Positions 17,680 through 27,930 of a stretch of DNA of 64,000 nt are shown here, piece by piece (within the stretch, counting starts at the first letter, position 1; the number at the start of each line of letters is the position of its first letter). This DNA is from Epiperipatus broadwayi (taxonomy: Eukaryota > Onychophora > Udeonychophora > Euonychophora > Peripatidae), in contig JAQFVV010006427.1 of NCBI GenBank assembly GCA_028023455.1, positions 616,001 to 680,000 of the forward strand, given 5' to 3'. The position numbers were made by a program, and so were the translations under genes. The notes under the pieces are model-generated. The model had not been told where the DNA came from, did no database searches, and saw only the letters and a list, made by a program, of their open reading frames with translations.

Positions 17680-18330
17680 GTGGTATGAGAAAGAGAAAAG
17701 ACAGAGAAAGAAAAGAAGAAAATGCTAATAATCAAATGAGAGAGGGGTGTGAGAAAGAAAGAAGAGAAAGAGAAATATAATACTAATAATGAAATGGGAA
17801 GAGAATAGAGGGAGAAAATTATGAAATGGAGGTAAAATTGATGATGATGAAAGGTACATGGAAAGGAAGAGGGAGAAGATGATAAAAGAGGAATAGAGAA
17901 AATGTAAATTGTATCCTAATGAAAGGAGAAAGGAGTGTGAGAAAGAAAGAAGAGAAAGAGAATACTAATAATGAAGTGGAGTTAATGATAATGTTAAGAA
18001 TAAATGATGGAAAAGAAAAAAATCGAGGAGGAAGAGAAATGAGGAAGAGTAACAGAAATTATATATGTAATGGAGAAAGAAAAGGAGTGAGATGATTGAA
18101 AGATATAAAAGAGAGATATAAGAAGAACATGGAATAAAGGAGAGATAAATGAAATGAGATAATAGAAGAAACACTTAACAAATGTTTTAAATAGCTGAGA
18201 TGATAGAAAGATATGAAAGAGAGATATAAGAAGAAGATGGAACAAAGGAGAGAGAAATGAAATGAGATGATAGAAAGAAATGACATGAAAAGAAGTGGAA
18301 TAAAATTGAAATGAAGTGAAATAAAATATA
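17680..18330 (+). repeat. Purine-rich tract with internal repeats
   Basis: The + strand is almost entirely A and G for about 650 bp, with GAAAGA, GAGAAA and ATGAAATGAGATGAT words. Two internal direct repeats are visible. One is GTGTGAGAAAGAAAGAAGAG with flanks, at about 17750 and 17936. The other is a block of about 80 bp starting GATGAT(T/A)GAAAGATAT, at about 18091 and 18199. The opposite strand yields overlapping S/F/L/I-rich frames (17965-18433) that are composition artefacts. Confidence 0.85.
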
Positions 18331-18835
18331 AATGAGAGATTCTCAAAATGATTTGGCTCAGTGGGGTTACAATAAATTTAAAGAAAAGAGATGATGATCC
18401 AGAGATGTATAAACAAATAAAGGTCAAATCCAATACTGATGAACTATAACTACTACAGCATATTAATATTTCAATAAACCATACAAAAGATTATTTAAAA
18501 TCACTAATCAATGCTTACCATATCAGTCCTATCAATATATTATACACTCTCTGAATAAGACCTATGATGCTTTGCTTTAAAATATTATCTTACAGAATTA
18601 TATTTACTAAACAACAAGAGTAAATAACCTCGGGGATTTTAAAACTAACACTCTTGTGTAAAATTAAAGTTTAAGTTAAGTTGCCTAATAAAGAATTACT
18701 GTGATTAATAAATAAATAAGTGACATCTTAGCTGACCATAAAATAATTATAATATGTTCAATCTTAAAATAATAAACAAAACAAATATTAATTCACAAAA
18801 TTTAATGAATCAATTTAAACTTAACTAATAATGGT
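18331..18835. other. AT-rich spacer upstream of the RTE LINE
   Basis: Unremarkable A/T-rich sequence. I see no gene or repeat that I can define. Confidence 0.5.
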
Positions 18836-19030
18836 CTATTATCTAAGATATTACTTGAGCAGAGAAAAGAGCAAGGGTACTTTTAATGCCTTTCCATACT
18901 CACAGACAACCACTAAAGACCTCAAATGCAAATGAATTAGAATTATTTAAATATATCAAATTTAAGATGATGATAGATGGCAAAGAAGGCAACGGGAAAC
19001 CACTTTGTCTTATAATTCCCTTGTTTTATT

Positions 19031-20110
19031 ATGAGTATGTCTACAGAAATCATTACGTTTGGTGTTGAGACCTTAGTTAAGAATAACTTTGGTGTCTTGC
19101 CCGGCAGGAGTGGACATGAGGCTACTCAGGTCGTCAACCTGCGAAATCCTCATAAATATAATTCATTGAGAGGGGATACACTGAGAATTGGAACGTGGAA
19201 TGTTAGATCTTTGAGGAAAAGTGGGAAATTGGAGAATTTGAAAAGAGAGTTGAATTTGAATAATATTGATGTAATGGGATTAAGTGAAGTGAGGTGGGAG
19301 GGATGTGGAGAAGTAAGTAGTGGAGATGTAAAGTTGTTTTATTCAGGTGGTGATAGATCAATTAATGGAGTTGGCATTGCTGTGAGGAAGAAAATATGGA
19401 ATAGTGTGGCAAAGGTTGATGGTATTAATGATAGACTGATGGTGATGAGAATAAATGCAAGTCCTAGGGATTTGGTAATTGTACAAGTTTATATGCCAAC
19501 TAGTACTCATGATGATAGTGAAATTGATGAAATGTATGAGAAGATAGAAGAAAGCATTCAATGTGAAGGAAAAAATGCATGTATATTGCTATTGGGGGAT
19601 TGGAATGCTGTTGTGGGGAAAGGTAGGGAAGAGAAAATTGTTGGAAATTATGGTATTGGGAAAAGAAATGAAAGGGGTAGTCGACTTGTACAATTTTGTA
19701 AAGAGAATGGGTTTGTCATTTCAAATACTTGCTTTAAAAATCATATTAGAAGATTGTATACATGGAAAGCTCCAGGTAACAAAGAACGTTATCAAATTGA
19801 TTACATACTGATTCAGAATAGATATAAGAATGCTGTTAAGGGTTCACATGCTTTGCCAGGTGCTGATATAGATTCGGATCATAATTTGGTGATGGCTAAA
19901 TTAAAGTTAAGTTTAAAAAGAATTAAAAGAGGGAAAAGATACACAAGATGGGACTTGGATAAATTGAGACAAATGGAAAAAGGAAAATTTGGTTTAATAT
20001 GTGAGGGTGAATTTAAAAGAATTGTTCAGGATGGGAACTATATTAATGGCTCTGATGAGTGTTGGAACAGAATTAAAGAGGGATTCTTGAAAATAGCAAA
20101 AATGAAATAG
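19031..20110 (+). CDS. RTE LINE apurinic/apyrimidinic-type endonuclease domain
   Basis: 359 codons opening at ATG (MSMSTEIITFG). This is the N-terminal half of the RTE polyprotein; the endonuclease nicks target DNA to prime reverse transcription. Visible family motifs in order: LRIGTWNVRSL (about residues 51-61), the catalytic Glu in GLSEVRW, IVQVYMPT, LLGDWNAVVG (catalytic Asp and Asn), RLYTWKAP, IDYILIQ and the terminal DSDHNLV with the catalytic His. All expected catalytic residues appear present. The frame stops at TAG 20108-20110, but homologous sequence continues in another frame (NEIGIIRE, then KAKRPWITEGMLEKM). The stop therefore results from a one-base slip in an A run and is not a natural end. 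Confidence 0.93.
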   Translation: MSMSTEIITFGVETLVKNNFGVLPGRSGHEATQVVNLRNPHKYNSLRGDTLRIGTWNVRSLRKSGKLENLKRELNLNNIDVMGLSEVRWEGCGEVSSGDVKLFYSGGDRSINGVGIAVRKKIWNSVAKVDGINDRLMVMRINASPRDLVIVQVYMPTSTHDDSEIDEMYEKIEESIQCEGKNACILLLGDWNAVVGKGREEKIVGNYGIGKRNERGSRLVQFCKENGFVISNTCFKNHIRRLYTWKAPGNKERYQIDYILIQNRYKNAVKGSHALPGADIDSDHNLVMAKLKLSLKRIKRGKRYTRWDLDKLRQMEKGKFGLICEGEFKRIVQDGNYINGSDECWNRIKEGFLKIAKMK

Positions 20111-20442
20111 GTATTATTCGTGAGAAAAGCTAAAAGACCTTGGATAACTGAAGGTATGTTGGAAAAGATGAAGTGCGGAGAAGGTGGAAGAATATAAATA
20201 CTGAGGAAGGGCAAAAGGAATATAGGAAATTTAATAATGAATTAAGAAGAGAAACAGATTTAGCAAAAGAAAAGTGGTTGGAGCAAGAATGTAAAGAGAT
20301 AGAAAGGTTTCAACAGATGAAAAGATATGATCTAGCATTTGATAGAATACAAAGTATTTCTTGGGAGAAAAAGACATGGGTAGCAAGTGAGATTGCGGAT
20401 AAGAATGGAAGAAGGTTAACCGATAGTGCTCTTCCGATCTAA
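20111..20442 (+). pseudogene. RTE LINE linker region, frame-broken
   Basis: This joins endonuclease and reverse transcriptase. Recognisable peptide appears in successive frames: NEIGIIREK (about 20099-20130), KAKRPWITEGMLEKM (about 20130-20172), then an 89-codon frame from 20173 (RRRWKNINTEEGQKEYRKF and on to NGRRLTD). The last frame ends DSALPI-stop exactly where the 15 bases GTGCTCTTCCGATCT occur (20426-20440). Deleting 16 bases (20425-20440) would put NGRRLTD in frame with KRWEEYIRYLF. Breaks sit at or near A homopolymers or this insert, whereas the 1.0- and 1.5-kb flanks are fully open. Confidence 0.85.
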
Positions 20443-22000
20443 AAGATGGGAAGAATATATTCGGTATCTGTTTAGTAGAGGAAATAATTTAATTAGTTAT
20501 GAACTTGAAAATGAAGAAGATGTTGCAATGGATGATAGAGGTATGGACATACTGCCAGATGAAGTAAGAAAGGCAATCGCACAAATGAAGAATGGTAAGG
20601 CTATTGGATTTGATGCAGTACCTATAGAATTTTTGAGAGAAATGGGAGAATTTACTATGAAGGAAATAGTTGGACTTTGCAATTTGATATATAATAGTGG
20701 AGTTTGGCCTGAAGATAGAACTATAGTGATTCCAATTGCTAAAAAGAAGAAAGCTGTTAAATGTGAAGAGTATAGGACAATAAGTGTATTGTCTCATGTT
20801 TCTAAGGTGTTATTGAGGATTTTAACTCAAAGGATTTATGGGAAGGTTGACTATTATATTGCTGAAGAACAGTTTGGTTTTCGGAAAGGGAAAAGCACGA
20901 GAGATGCTATTGGTATTGTTAGGACAATTGCAGAAAGATATATGGAAAGAGATAAAGGAATTGGTATATGTTTTGTAGATTTAGAAAAGGCATTTGATAG
21001 AGTAAGCTGGAATAAACTGATGTCTATCTTAAGAGATAAAGGAGTATTCTGGAAAGAAAGACGATTGATATGGAATATGTATAATGGGCAAAGAATAAGA
21101 GTTAGATTTGGATGTAATGAGACGAATGAAGTGAATATAGAAAGTGGAGTTAGGCAAGGATGTAGTATGTCACCTGTTTTGTTTAATATTTATTTAGAAG
21201 ATATGATAAATAATTATTTGGACTGTGGAGGAGCAAATGTTGGAGGGAGAGTAATAAAGTGTATAAGATTTGCAGATGATATGGCTCTTATTGCTGAGGA
21301 AGAAAAGGATCTTCAGAATATGTTGAATAAATTGGAAGAGGGATGTATGGCATATGGAATGAAGATTAATATTGAAAAGACTAAGTGTTTATGGATAGGG
21401 AGAGATGCAAAAAGACTGCAAATTGGAATCCATGATGACATGGTGCAGCAGGTGAAGGGATTTAGATATTTGGGTTGTTGGTTGAGTGAGGATGGAAGAA
21501 GTGAAGATGAAGTTAAAAGAAGAATAGCATTGGCAAAGGTGACATTTGTAAAAAGAAAGAAGATATTCTGTGGACCTATGGAAAGAGAATTAAGGAAAAG
21601 ATTAATTAAATGTTATGTGTGGAGTGTATTAATGTATGGTTGTGAGACATGGACATTGAGTAATAGAATTAAAAAACGACTGGAAGCTTTTGAGATGTGG
21701 ATATGGAGAAAAATGGAAAAAATCAGTTGGGTGAATAAAATAACAAATGAAGAAGTTTTGAAAAGAGTTAATGAGGAAAGAAGATTGATTGAAAGTATCA
21801 AAGAGAGAAAGAGAAACTGGATTGGACATATACTAAGAAAAGATTATAGTTTAATGAAAGATGTTTTGGAAGGTATGGTGAGTGGAAATAAAAAGATAGG
21901 ACGGAAGAGATTGACATTATTGGATGATATACGAGATGGAAGGGGTTATGTGGAATTGAGGAAGTGGGCAAGGAAGAGAATGGAATGGAAGAATGGATGA
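20426..22000 (+). CDS. RTE LINE reverse transcriptase domain
   Basis: An open frame of 524 codons. Element-derived sequence starts at KRWEEYIRYLF (20441); the first five residues come from the adapter-like bases. Motifs in order: KNGKAIGFDAVPIEFL, EYRTISVLSHVSKVL, EQFGFRKGKSTRDA, motif A CFVDLEKAFDRV, motif B GVRQGCSMSPVLFN, motif C RFADDMAL with the catalytic Asp pair, motif D GMKINIEKTK, then FRYLGCWLSEDG. The C-terminal part has NWIGHILRKDYSLM and GNKKIGRKR, typical of RTE elements. No internal stop or shift, so the reverse transcriptase is potentially intact. The natural stop TGA is at 21998-22000. There is no separate ORF1. Confidence 0.94.
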   Translation: MLFRSKRWEEYIRYLFSRGNNLISYELENEEDVAMDDRGMDILPDEVRKAIAQMKNGKAIGFDAVPIEFLREMGEFTMKEIVGLCNLIYNSGVWPEDRTIVIPIAKKKKAVKCEEYRTISVLSHVSKVLLRILTQRIYGKVDYYIAEEQFGFRKGKSTRDAIGIVRTIAERYMERDKGIGICFVDLEKAFDRVSWNKLMSILRDKGVFWKERRLIWNMYNGQRIRVRFGCNETNEVNIESGVRQGCSMSPVLFNIYLEDMINNYLDCGGANVGGRVIKCIRFADDMALIAEEEKDLQNMLNKLEEGCMAYGMKINIEKTKCLWIGRDAKRLQIGIHDDMVQQVKGFRYLGCWLSEDGRSEDEVKRRIALAKVTFVKRKKIFCGPMERELRKRLIKCYVWSVLMYGCETWTLSNRIKKRLEAFEMWIWRKMEKISWVNKITNEEVLKRVNEERRLIESIKERKRNWIGHILRKDYSLMKDVLEGMVSGNKKIGRKRLTLLDDIRDGRGYVELRKWARKRMEWKNG

Positions 22001-22068
22001 ACTGATGTAGTGACTACTCTCTGGACCTGTCTATTGGACAGACTACTATTGATTGATTGATTGATAGA

Positions 22069-25000
22069 TGGTGTGCAGTGAATATAAGATAAGATGCAGC
22101 TTTTAAAATAATATTAATTAAAATATTCTTCTGAAGTACTAATATTGTTAATCTGATATTGCATAATCTTTAGTCTAAAAGATATACTGATAATTTTAAA
22201 AAAAATCAATAAACTTTTAACTAAGTATTTAATTAGGTATCTGCTATAATGCAATTATCTGTCTTTATGATTCAATATGAGGATCATTTACTTTAACATA
22301 GCTTTTTTAATTTTCAAGACAATATCAACTGTATTTAATTAACTTAGAATATACTTGTAAATTTCTGAATTGAAGATTCAATAACTTTTACATTTTAAGA
22401 TTTTGTGAACTTGGAACCCAAGACAATAATATATTCTCATATAAAAATAAAACAAACAAAACAAGACTTTTGAAATAATAATAATTTGATTTATTAATAA
22501 TGAGAAGACATGTTTACAAATGTAGTAAAATACAAACAATGCCAATACCGCACTAAGATTTAATATCATTATTTGGACTCTTAACAGTTTTATTTAACTT
22601 ACACTGATACACTTAATAACCTACAAAGGTTATTCACTGTTACTTTCTTTTAATAATTATATTTTTCTCAAAAAAAAAGATATCTTAAATTTTAATTATC
22701 ATATGTATTTAATAAGTACATTACTATTTTTCTTTACTATACTAATTTATACCATTATTGTGTCATCTAATAATCAGAATGACACACAGAACTATATTTA
22801 TACTGAAAACCCTAAGCTTAATTTTATACTCCTAAACTTATCAAACGCTAAGTTGGAATAACCATATTCAGCAATACTTTTGAAAAATATTATCACTAGT
22901 TTCATGGATATAAATAATATCATAGCTAGATATATGTTTACATCAGATTAAGCTAATATTAAAATTAGACTAAATTAAGTGTATGGGGCAATCATTCATC
23001 AGAGATCATTTATACTTTTTTTTTTAAAATAACTTTAGTCCACATAAAATTATTCCCTCAATGTTTTAAAGATAATGATGTAACAGACTTACAAATCTAG
23101 TGGCGAAATTCTGGATGAAAATATTAAATTATTATGTATGAATTGTCACTTATACCATATGCATATTTAACATACTTGAAAATAAATATAATTTATTGTT
23201 GGTTAGCTTGTGCATGATAAAACTATCATAGCAACACAATTCAAACATGGATATACCTATGAGCCTTAAATTAGTTACAACTACCTGAAGAAATACATTT
23301 CCTCAAACAGGCATATCTTCTCATCACAAATCTAAAACAAATGCAACATCACCTACTGTGGTGGAATTAGCATTAAGTCATCATGAATGATAGGCAAAAA
23401 ATATAAAAACACTAGGCTCCTCAGAGCTGGAAAAGAATGTGGTGGTTTCCAAAATACCTAACTATGAGGCAAAATTAAGATGTCTGGAATTCATCTTCAG
23501 TACATCTGAGAACAGGAACACACCAGAAAAGCACAATCATCTCATGAGTTTCCAATGCTTATAAATGTGATCATTATCACTGAAAAATACAATACCCTCT
23601 TTTTTGGGGACAAGCACTATCAAATCATGGAAATACAATACAATAAGGATGGAGAATTTTCTCAACTCCATAAGCATATTCAAAAATTATGAACTAAGCC
23701 TAATTCTTGAGGCTAACAAATACTAACTAATAGCAAGATATATACTTCACCTAAATTAACTAAGTTATTCCTAAGAAGTTTAAAAATACAAAATGTATAT
23801 CCAATGTTCGAACCAACAAAGCAAACTTTAAAATTAAATGCATCTAAAATTCTAGGCAAGGCACAATGCACACATAACAAAATATTAAATGCTAAAATAT
23901 AACAACTAGTGGACTTTTAAAATTGTAAATTAAATGCAAGAATATTTACTTCTCGATGAATATAAAATATTTGTAATTATTATTAATATAACATTCATAA
24001 AACAAATGAATGGATATTCTCTGATAAACTTCCTTAGTAAATTTAAAATAAAAATTGAGTAAAACATCCCATTTATATGAAAATAAGATTATGATATTTA
24101 AATCTCTATAATAAAATTATTAAATAGAAACTAGCTAATGTAATGCTTAATAAATCAACTAAATCTACTTAAGAATGGCAAAGAAAGTTTGCTCATTAAA
24201 TAAACCTATTTCATTTTAAAATTATAACTCTAGTTTACCTGTATACTTATGCAAAAATGTTACAAAAAAAAATTAATAGCATAAATATTTTTATGGTTTT
24301 CTTTTTTTTAAACCAATAAAGCAGACCATAAAAAATAATAATACATTAATTTAAGTTCATATTTCCGCTCTGTGGTGATTTTTCCATTTCATAACATGTA
24401 GACAATTTATCCAGGTTAAGATATTGATTTGAATTCGAAGCTTCAACTAATACATTTAGATATATGGCAATCATTTCCAAACGAAAATGTTCAATAATTC
24501 ATTAATAATATTTTTTTTAAAAAACAATTTTTAAAAAAAACTTAAATAATAAGATTAAGCCAGCATAAAACTAAATAAATTCTTCAGCTGAACACACTTT
24601 AATTTATTTATAGGATCCCGAGTTCAAAATTGCATATAATAATAATAAGAATATCTTTCTATCTGAATTTCTTTATCCTCTTTTAGGAAAATACTTCTTT
24701 TGAAATATAGTTTTTCTTAAGTACTTTTCCTAATAATATTCCAAGACGTATTTATTTTTAAAAATTAATTTCCTTTGCTTACTTTTAAATATGAGAGTAA
24801 AATTTTTTTTACTGTTCAAGACATTTCTCTGTTTATATGCTTTAATTAATGTCACAAAGTTATTTTTAAATACTGGCAAGTATGGCCATTTATAATGTAC
24901 TCAATACTATAAATTCATTATTAATCCTTACAAATTGCTTTAAAGTTTTATTTCCAAATACGTGTCCTTTTTTTTTTACTGTGTAAATAAGAATTATCCT

Positions 25001-26816
25001 TTTAAAATGTATATATTATCTGTTTGTGTTTAGCCAAACAAATCATTTTCATATATGTCAAGATATAAGTAATAACTTTTCCTTTTTTAAAAAAAAAATC
25101 ATTCTTTATAGTTTCACTGTAATCGAACATAGCAGCTTCATTATAATGTTCTTTTTAAGCTTTTAAAAAAAAATCCTTTTTTTTACATATACTTGTAATC
25201 TAACAGGAAAAATAATTAGCATTTTATTTTCAAAATAGTTTAATACCACCGAATGCTTAACTATGGAAATGATTAATAGTTTGTTCATTAACCTTATTTC
25301 CAAGTAAAGAAAATTAAACAAGTTAATGTCATATAATATGTGAGATGTTTCACTTACTTTAGACATTTTTTTACTATAATTTCTATGCCTCAACTGAAAT
25401 TCAAATTGTCAGAAAAATGGATTACCTTTTCTCTTTAGCCCTCCAACATTGCAGGGCGATTTTAAATATTTTAAACATACTTGTACTTTTTTAGAAATAT
25501 CAAGTTCTTTAAAAAAAATTACTTTTATTAATAAAATTTTTAAGATCCACGCCAGTTGAATCGAAACAAGATCAGCTCCTGGATGGTCCCTCAATCTCCA
25601 TTTTATCTTACAATTTTTCATCCACCTACAATTCATTTAAAACCAATAAAAATTATTTTTATTAAATTTTAATATTCTGACAAACCAGCTGTGGTTCAAT
25701 CTACTGATGTAATCAATATAATTTTTTATACCACGTGACCTTCAGCTGCAAAGTCAAAATTTTAGTATTACAAATATTTGCAACAATTGTTTTTTTTTTA
25801 ATATTTTATACAACACAATAGTAAAAAATATAAAATTTAAAGTTATACCCTTTATTAAACTCTTAAATATTTTAATTAAAATCATTTTATCCACACATTT
25901 GCTTTATTTACTTATTTTAAACAATATGGGAGTTAAATTATTTTTTTATTCTTACGTATTCATGTCTATGCATGCACATATTCTCACATATGTCTGGATT
26001 TACATTAATTGTTTAAAATTATTTTTAGAATTACAACAATAAAATGTTAATGATTATTTAATCTCACTAACTTTTATACCTAGAATGCTAAACTATGAAA
26101 CTAATAACAAATATTCTTATTTTCTTTTAATAAAAACTTACATATCATTTCTTTTTTAAAATTTCTTACTTATTCCAACTTAATAATAATATCTTATCAC
26201 TCTTTAAACATTAGAATAGATTATCAATACTTATGCGCTTATAATGCTCGTTAAAGAAGTTATATGTTATTAAATTTATTTAAAGCTTAACTATGGCTTC
26301 ATAATCATAGCTGTACAAAATAAAAATAAATAGTTATTTTCGAATATAATTATTATTTATCAATTCACCATTATTTTCTCTTTTTTTAACATTTGCTTAT
26401 GTTAAATTATTACCTAATATCCCTTATCAAACCAACTAATATTATTAAAAATATTTACATTATCCTATTTTAATAATTAACTAGTTTAATTTCCATTTTT
26501 ATCATTATTATTTTTTTTATCCAAAATTTTAAACAAAAGGTTAAGCTAAGATAACCTTGATTACCTCTTGGGATTAAATGACACTTCAGTTAGGTACAAT
26601 ATTCATCTCCCAATTAATAACAATACTTTTAAATTGTTATTTTATCCCTTGTTTCAAACCTACACTGGGTTAGAAACCTCTTCTCCACTCAAGCAGATTT
26701 CCTCGTGTATCCAGAACAGTCTTTATTTAAAGCCACTTGTTAAGATTTTAATGCCAAATATATTTTTATGATTTAAAATTTGGGATTATTTAATACAGGG
26801 ACCTAAATAAAAGGTC

Positions 26817-26857
<41 letters not shown>

Positions 26858-26860
26858 GTC

Positions 26861-26899
<39 letters not shown>

Positions 26900-27199
26900 C
26901 TTTAATTGTAGAATCTGGATTGGATTTTTAAGGCATTGCCATTATGCTACCCAGCCAAGCATATTCTCAATTCAGAGATAGGAAAATGCCTTACAAATAT
27001 AAAGAATAGTTGTAAATAAGGCAAAACAAACAGTTACAGATGTCATGTCTAAGTCTATAAAATATCACAATTCCTATATCAGTACATGTGCAATTGATAC
27101 ATTTTTACCATCATTAAATAAGTTAATATTGTATTGTTCTATGCAAGCAGAAGTTCATTATAACTAATGATGAAAAAAGGAAAGTGCTAGACTGATACT
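22069..27199. other. AT-rich spacer, one (TA)n duplication
   Basis: No frame resembles a known protein. 23280-23700 is somewhat less AT-rich and may be a worn repeat. At 26809-26898 the word AAAGGTCATTA followed by (TA)n occurs twice in tandem (period about 45 bp). Otherwise A/T-rich spacer. Confidence 0.6.
26809..26898. repeat. Duplicated AAAGGTCATTA-(TA)n block
   Basis: Two consecutive copies of AAAGGTCATTA plus about 17 TA units each (starts at about 26809 and 26854). The unit is identical in both copies, as seen in the sequence. Confidence 0.93.
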
Positions 27200-27930
27200 A
27201 TTTTTTGAGAAACAGCTGGATACAAAAAGGCAATGGAAAATCACTTCATTGGTGATATATTGAAAATATAGCAAGAATGCCATAAATAAATGTCTGGCTG
27301 GATAAGAAAATGATCCAATTGACTATGAACTTGGAAGTGAAAAAGGTGTTGAAATAAATTAATAATATACATATTGACCAAAGAAGTAATTAAATCAATT
27401 GAATAAATAAAAAACGATAAAACTGTCAGTTTTGATATATTATAAATCAAATTTTTGAATGACATTGGTGAAAATACAATGAAAGAATTGTTAGACTGTG
27501 CAATTTGATTTATAATATGGATTTTGGTTTAAAGATTTCTTAATGACTATTATTATTATTCCAACTGCTAAAAAACAAAAGCTGTTAGATGTGAAAAGTA
27601 CAGGACAATAAGTTTATTTTAGGCTTTAAATATATTATTGAGAATTTTAACTCAAAAATTTTATAGGAAAGTGGAATATTACATTGGAAAAAAAGCAATT
27701 TGATTTTCAGAGTCAAAAAAATACAAGAGATTTATTGGTGTTGTTAGAATGATTGCAGACCGATATATTGAAAAGAATAAATGAATTGTTAAATGTTTCA
27801 TGAATTTGGAGAAAAACATTGGATAGAGTAATCTGGCATACATTTAAAATCATCTTGCAAAATAGAAGAGTACTTTCACAAATAAAATAGTTTTTAAATG
27901 GTGTAATCAAGAGAAAAGATCTTTCCAACA
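27200..27930 (+). pseudogene. Degenerate fragment of the same RTE LINE family
   Basis: Nucleotide similarity to 20480-21060 of the better RTE copy is clear: CTATGAACTTGGAAGTGAAA matches its CTATGAACTTGAAAATGAAG-type segment near 20500; CAATTTGATTTATAATATGG matches 20681; ATTCCAACTGCTAAAAAACA matches 20731; and ACAGGACAATAAG and GAGAATTTTAACTCAAAA also match. A leader-like GGCAATGGAAAATCAC at about 27230 resembles the RTE 5' leader, which suggests an internal deletion removed the endonuclease part. Many indels and stops; no usable frame. It encodes nothing functional and marks an older insertion of the family. Confidence 0.85.

Larger units (their letters stand above)
18840..22068 (+). mobile_element. 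RTE-clade non-LTR retrotransposon, near full length
   Basis: A LINE of the RTE group, whose insect relatives are often annotated as craniofacial development protein 2-like. It would copy its RNA at a nicked genomic site by target-primed reverse transcription. Order: a 5' leader with GGCAACGGGAAACCAC (about 18992), an AP-type endonuclease (19031-20110), a linker (20111-20442) and a reverse transcriptase (20426-22000). A short 3' region follows, ending in (TTGA/ATTG)n at about 22048-22066, as expected of RTE tails. The 5' boundary is inferred from where element-like sequence begins; I did not find a target-site duplication. It is the least decayed element here, and related worn copies lie at 27.2-27.9 and 40.6-41.1 kb. 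Confidence 0.93.

Noticed and set aside
17965-18433. Three overlapping Ser/Phe/Leu-rich frames on the - strand resembling membrane proteins
   Set aside because: They are the pyrimidine complement of the purine-rich tract, and all three frames look alike, which indicates base composition and not coding.
20489-20797. Frames on the - strand inside the RTE reverse transcriptase (also 19358-19561 and 21613-21829)
   Set aside because: Shadows of the + strand coding frame; no motifs of their own.
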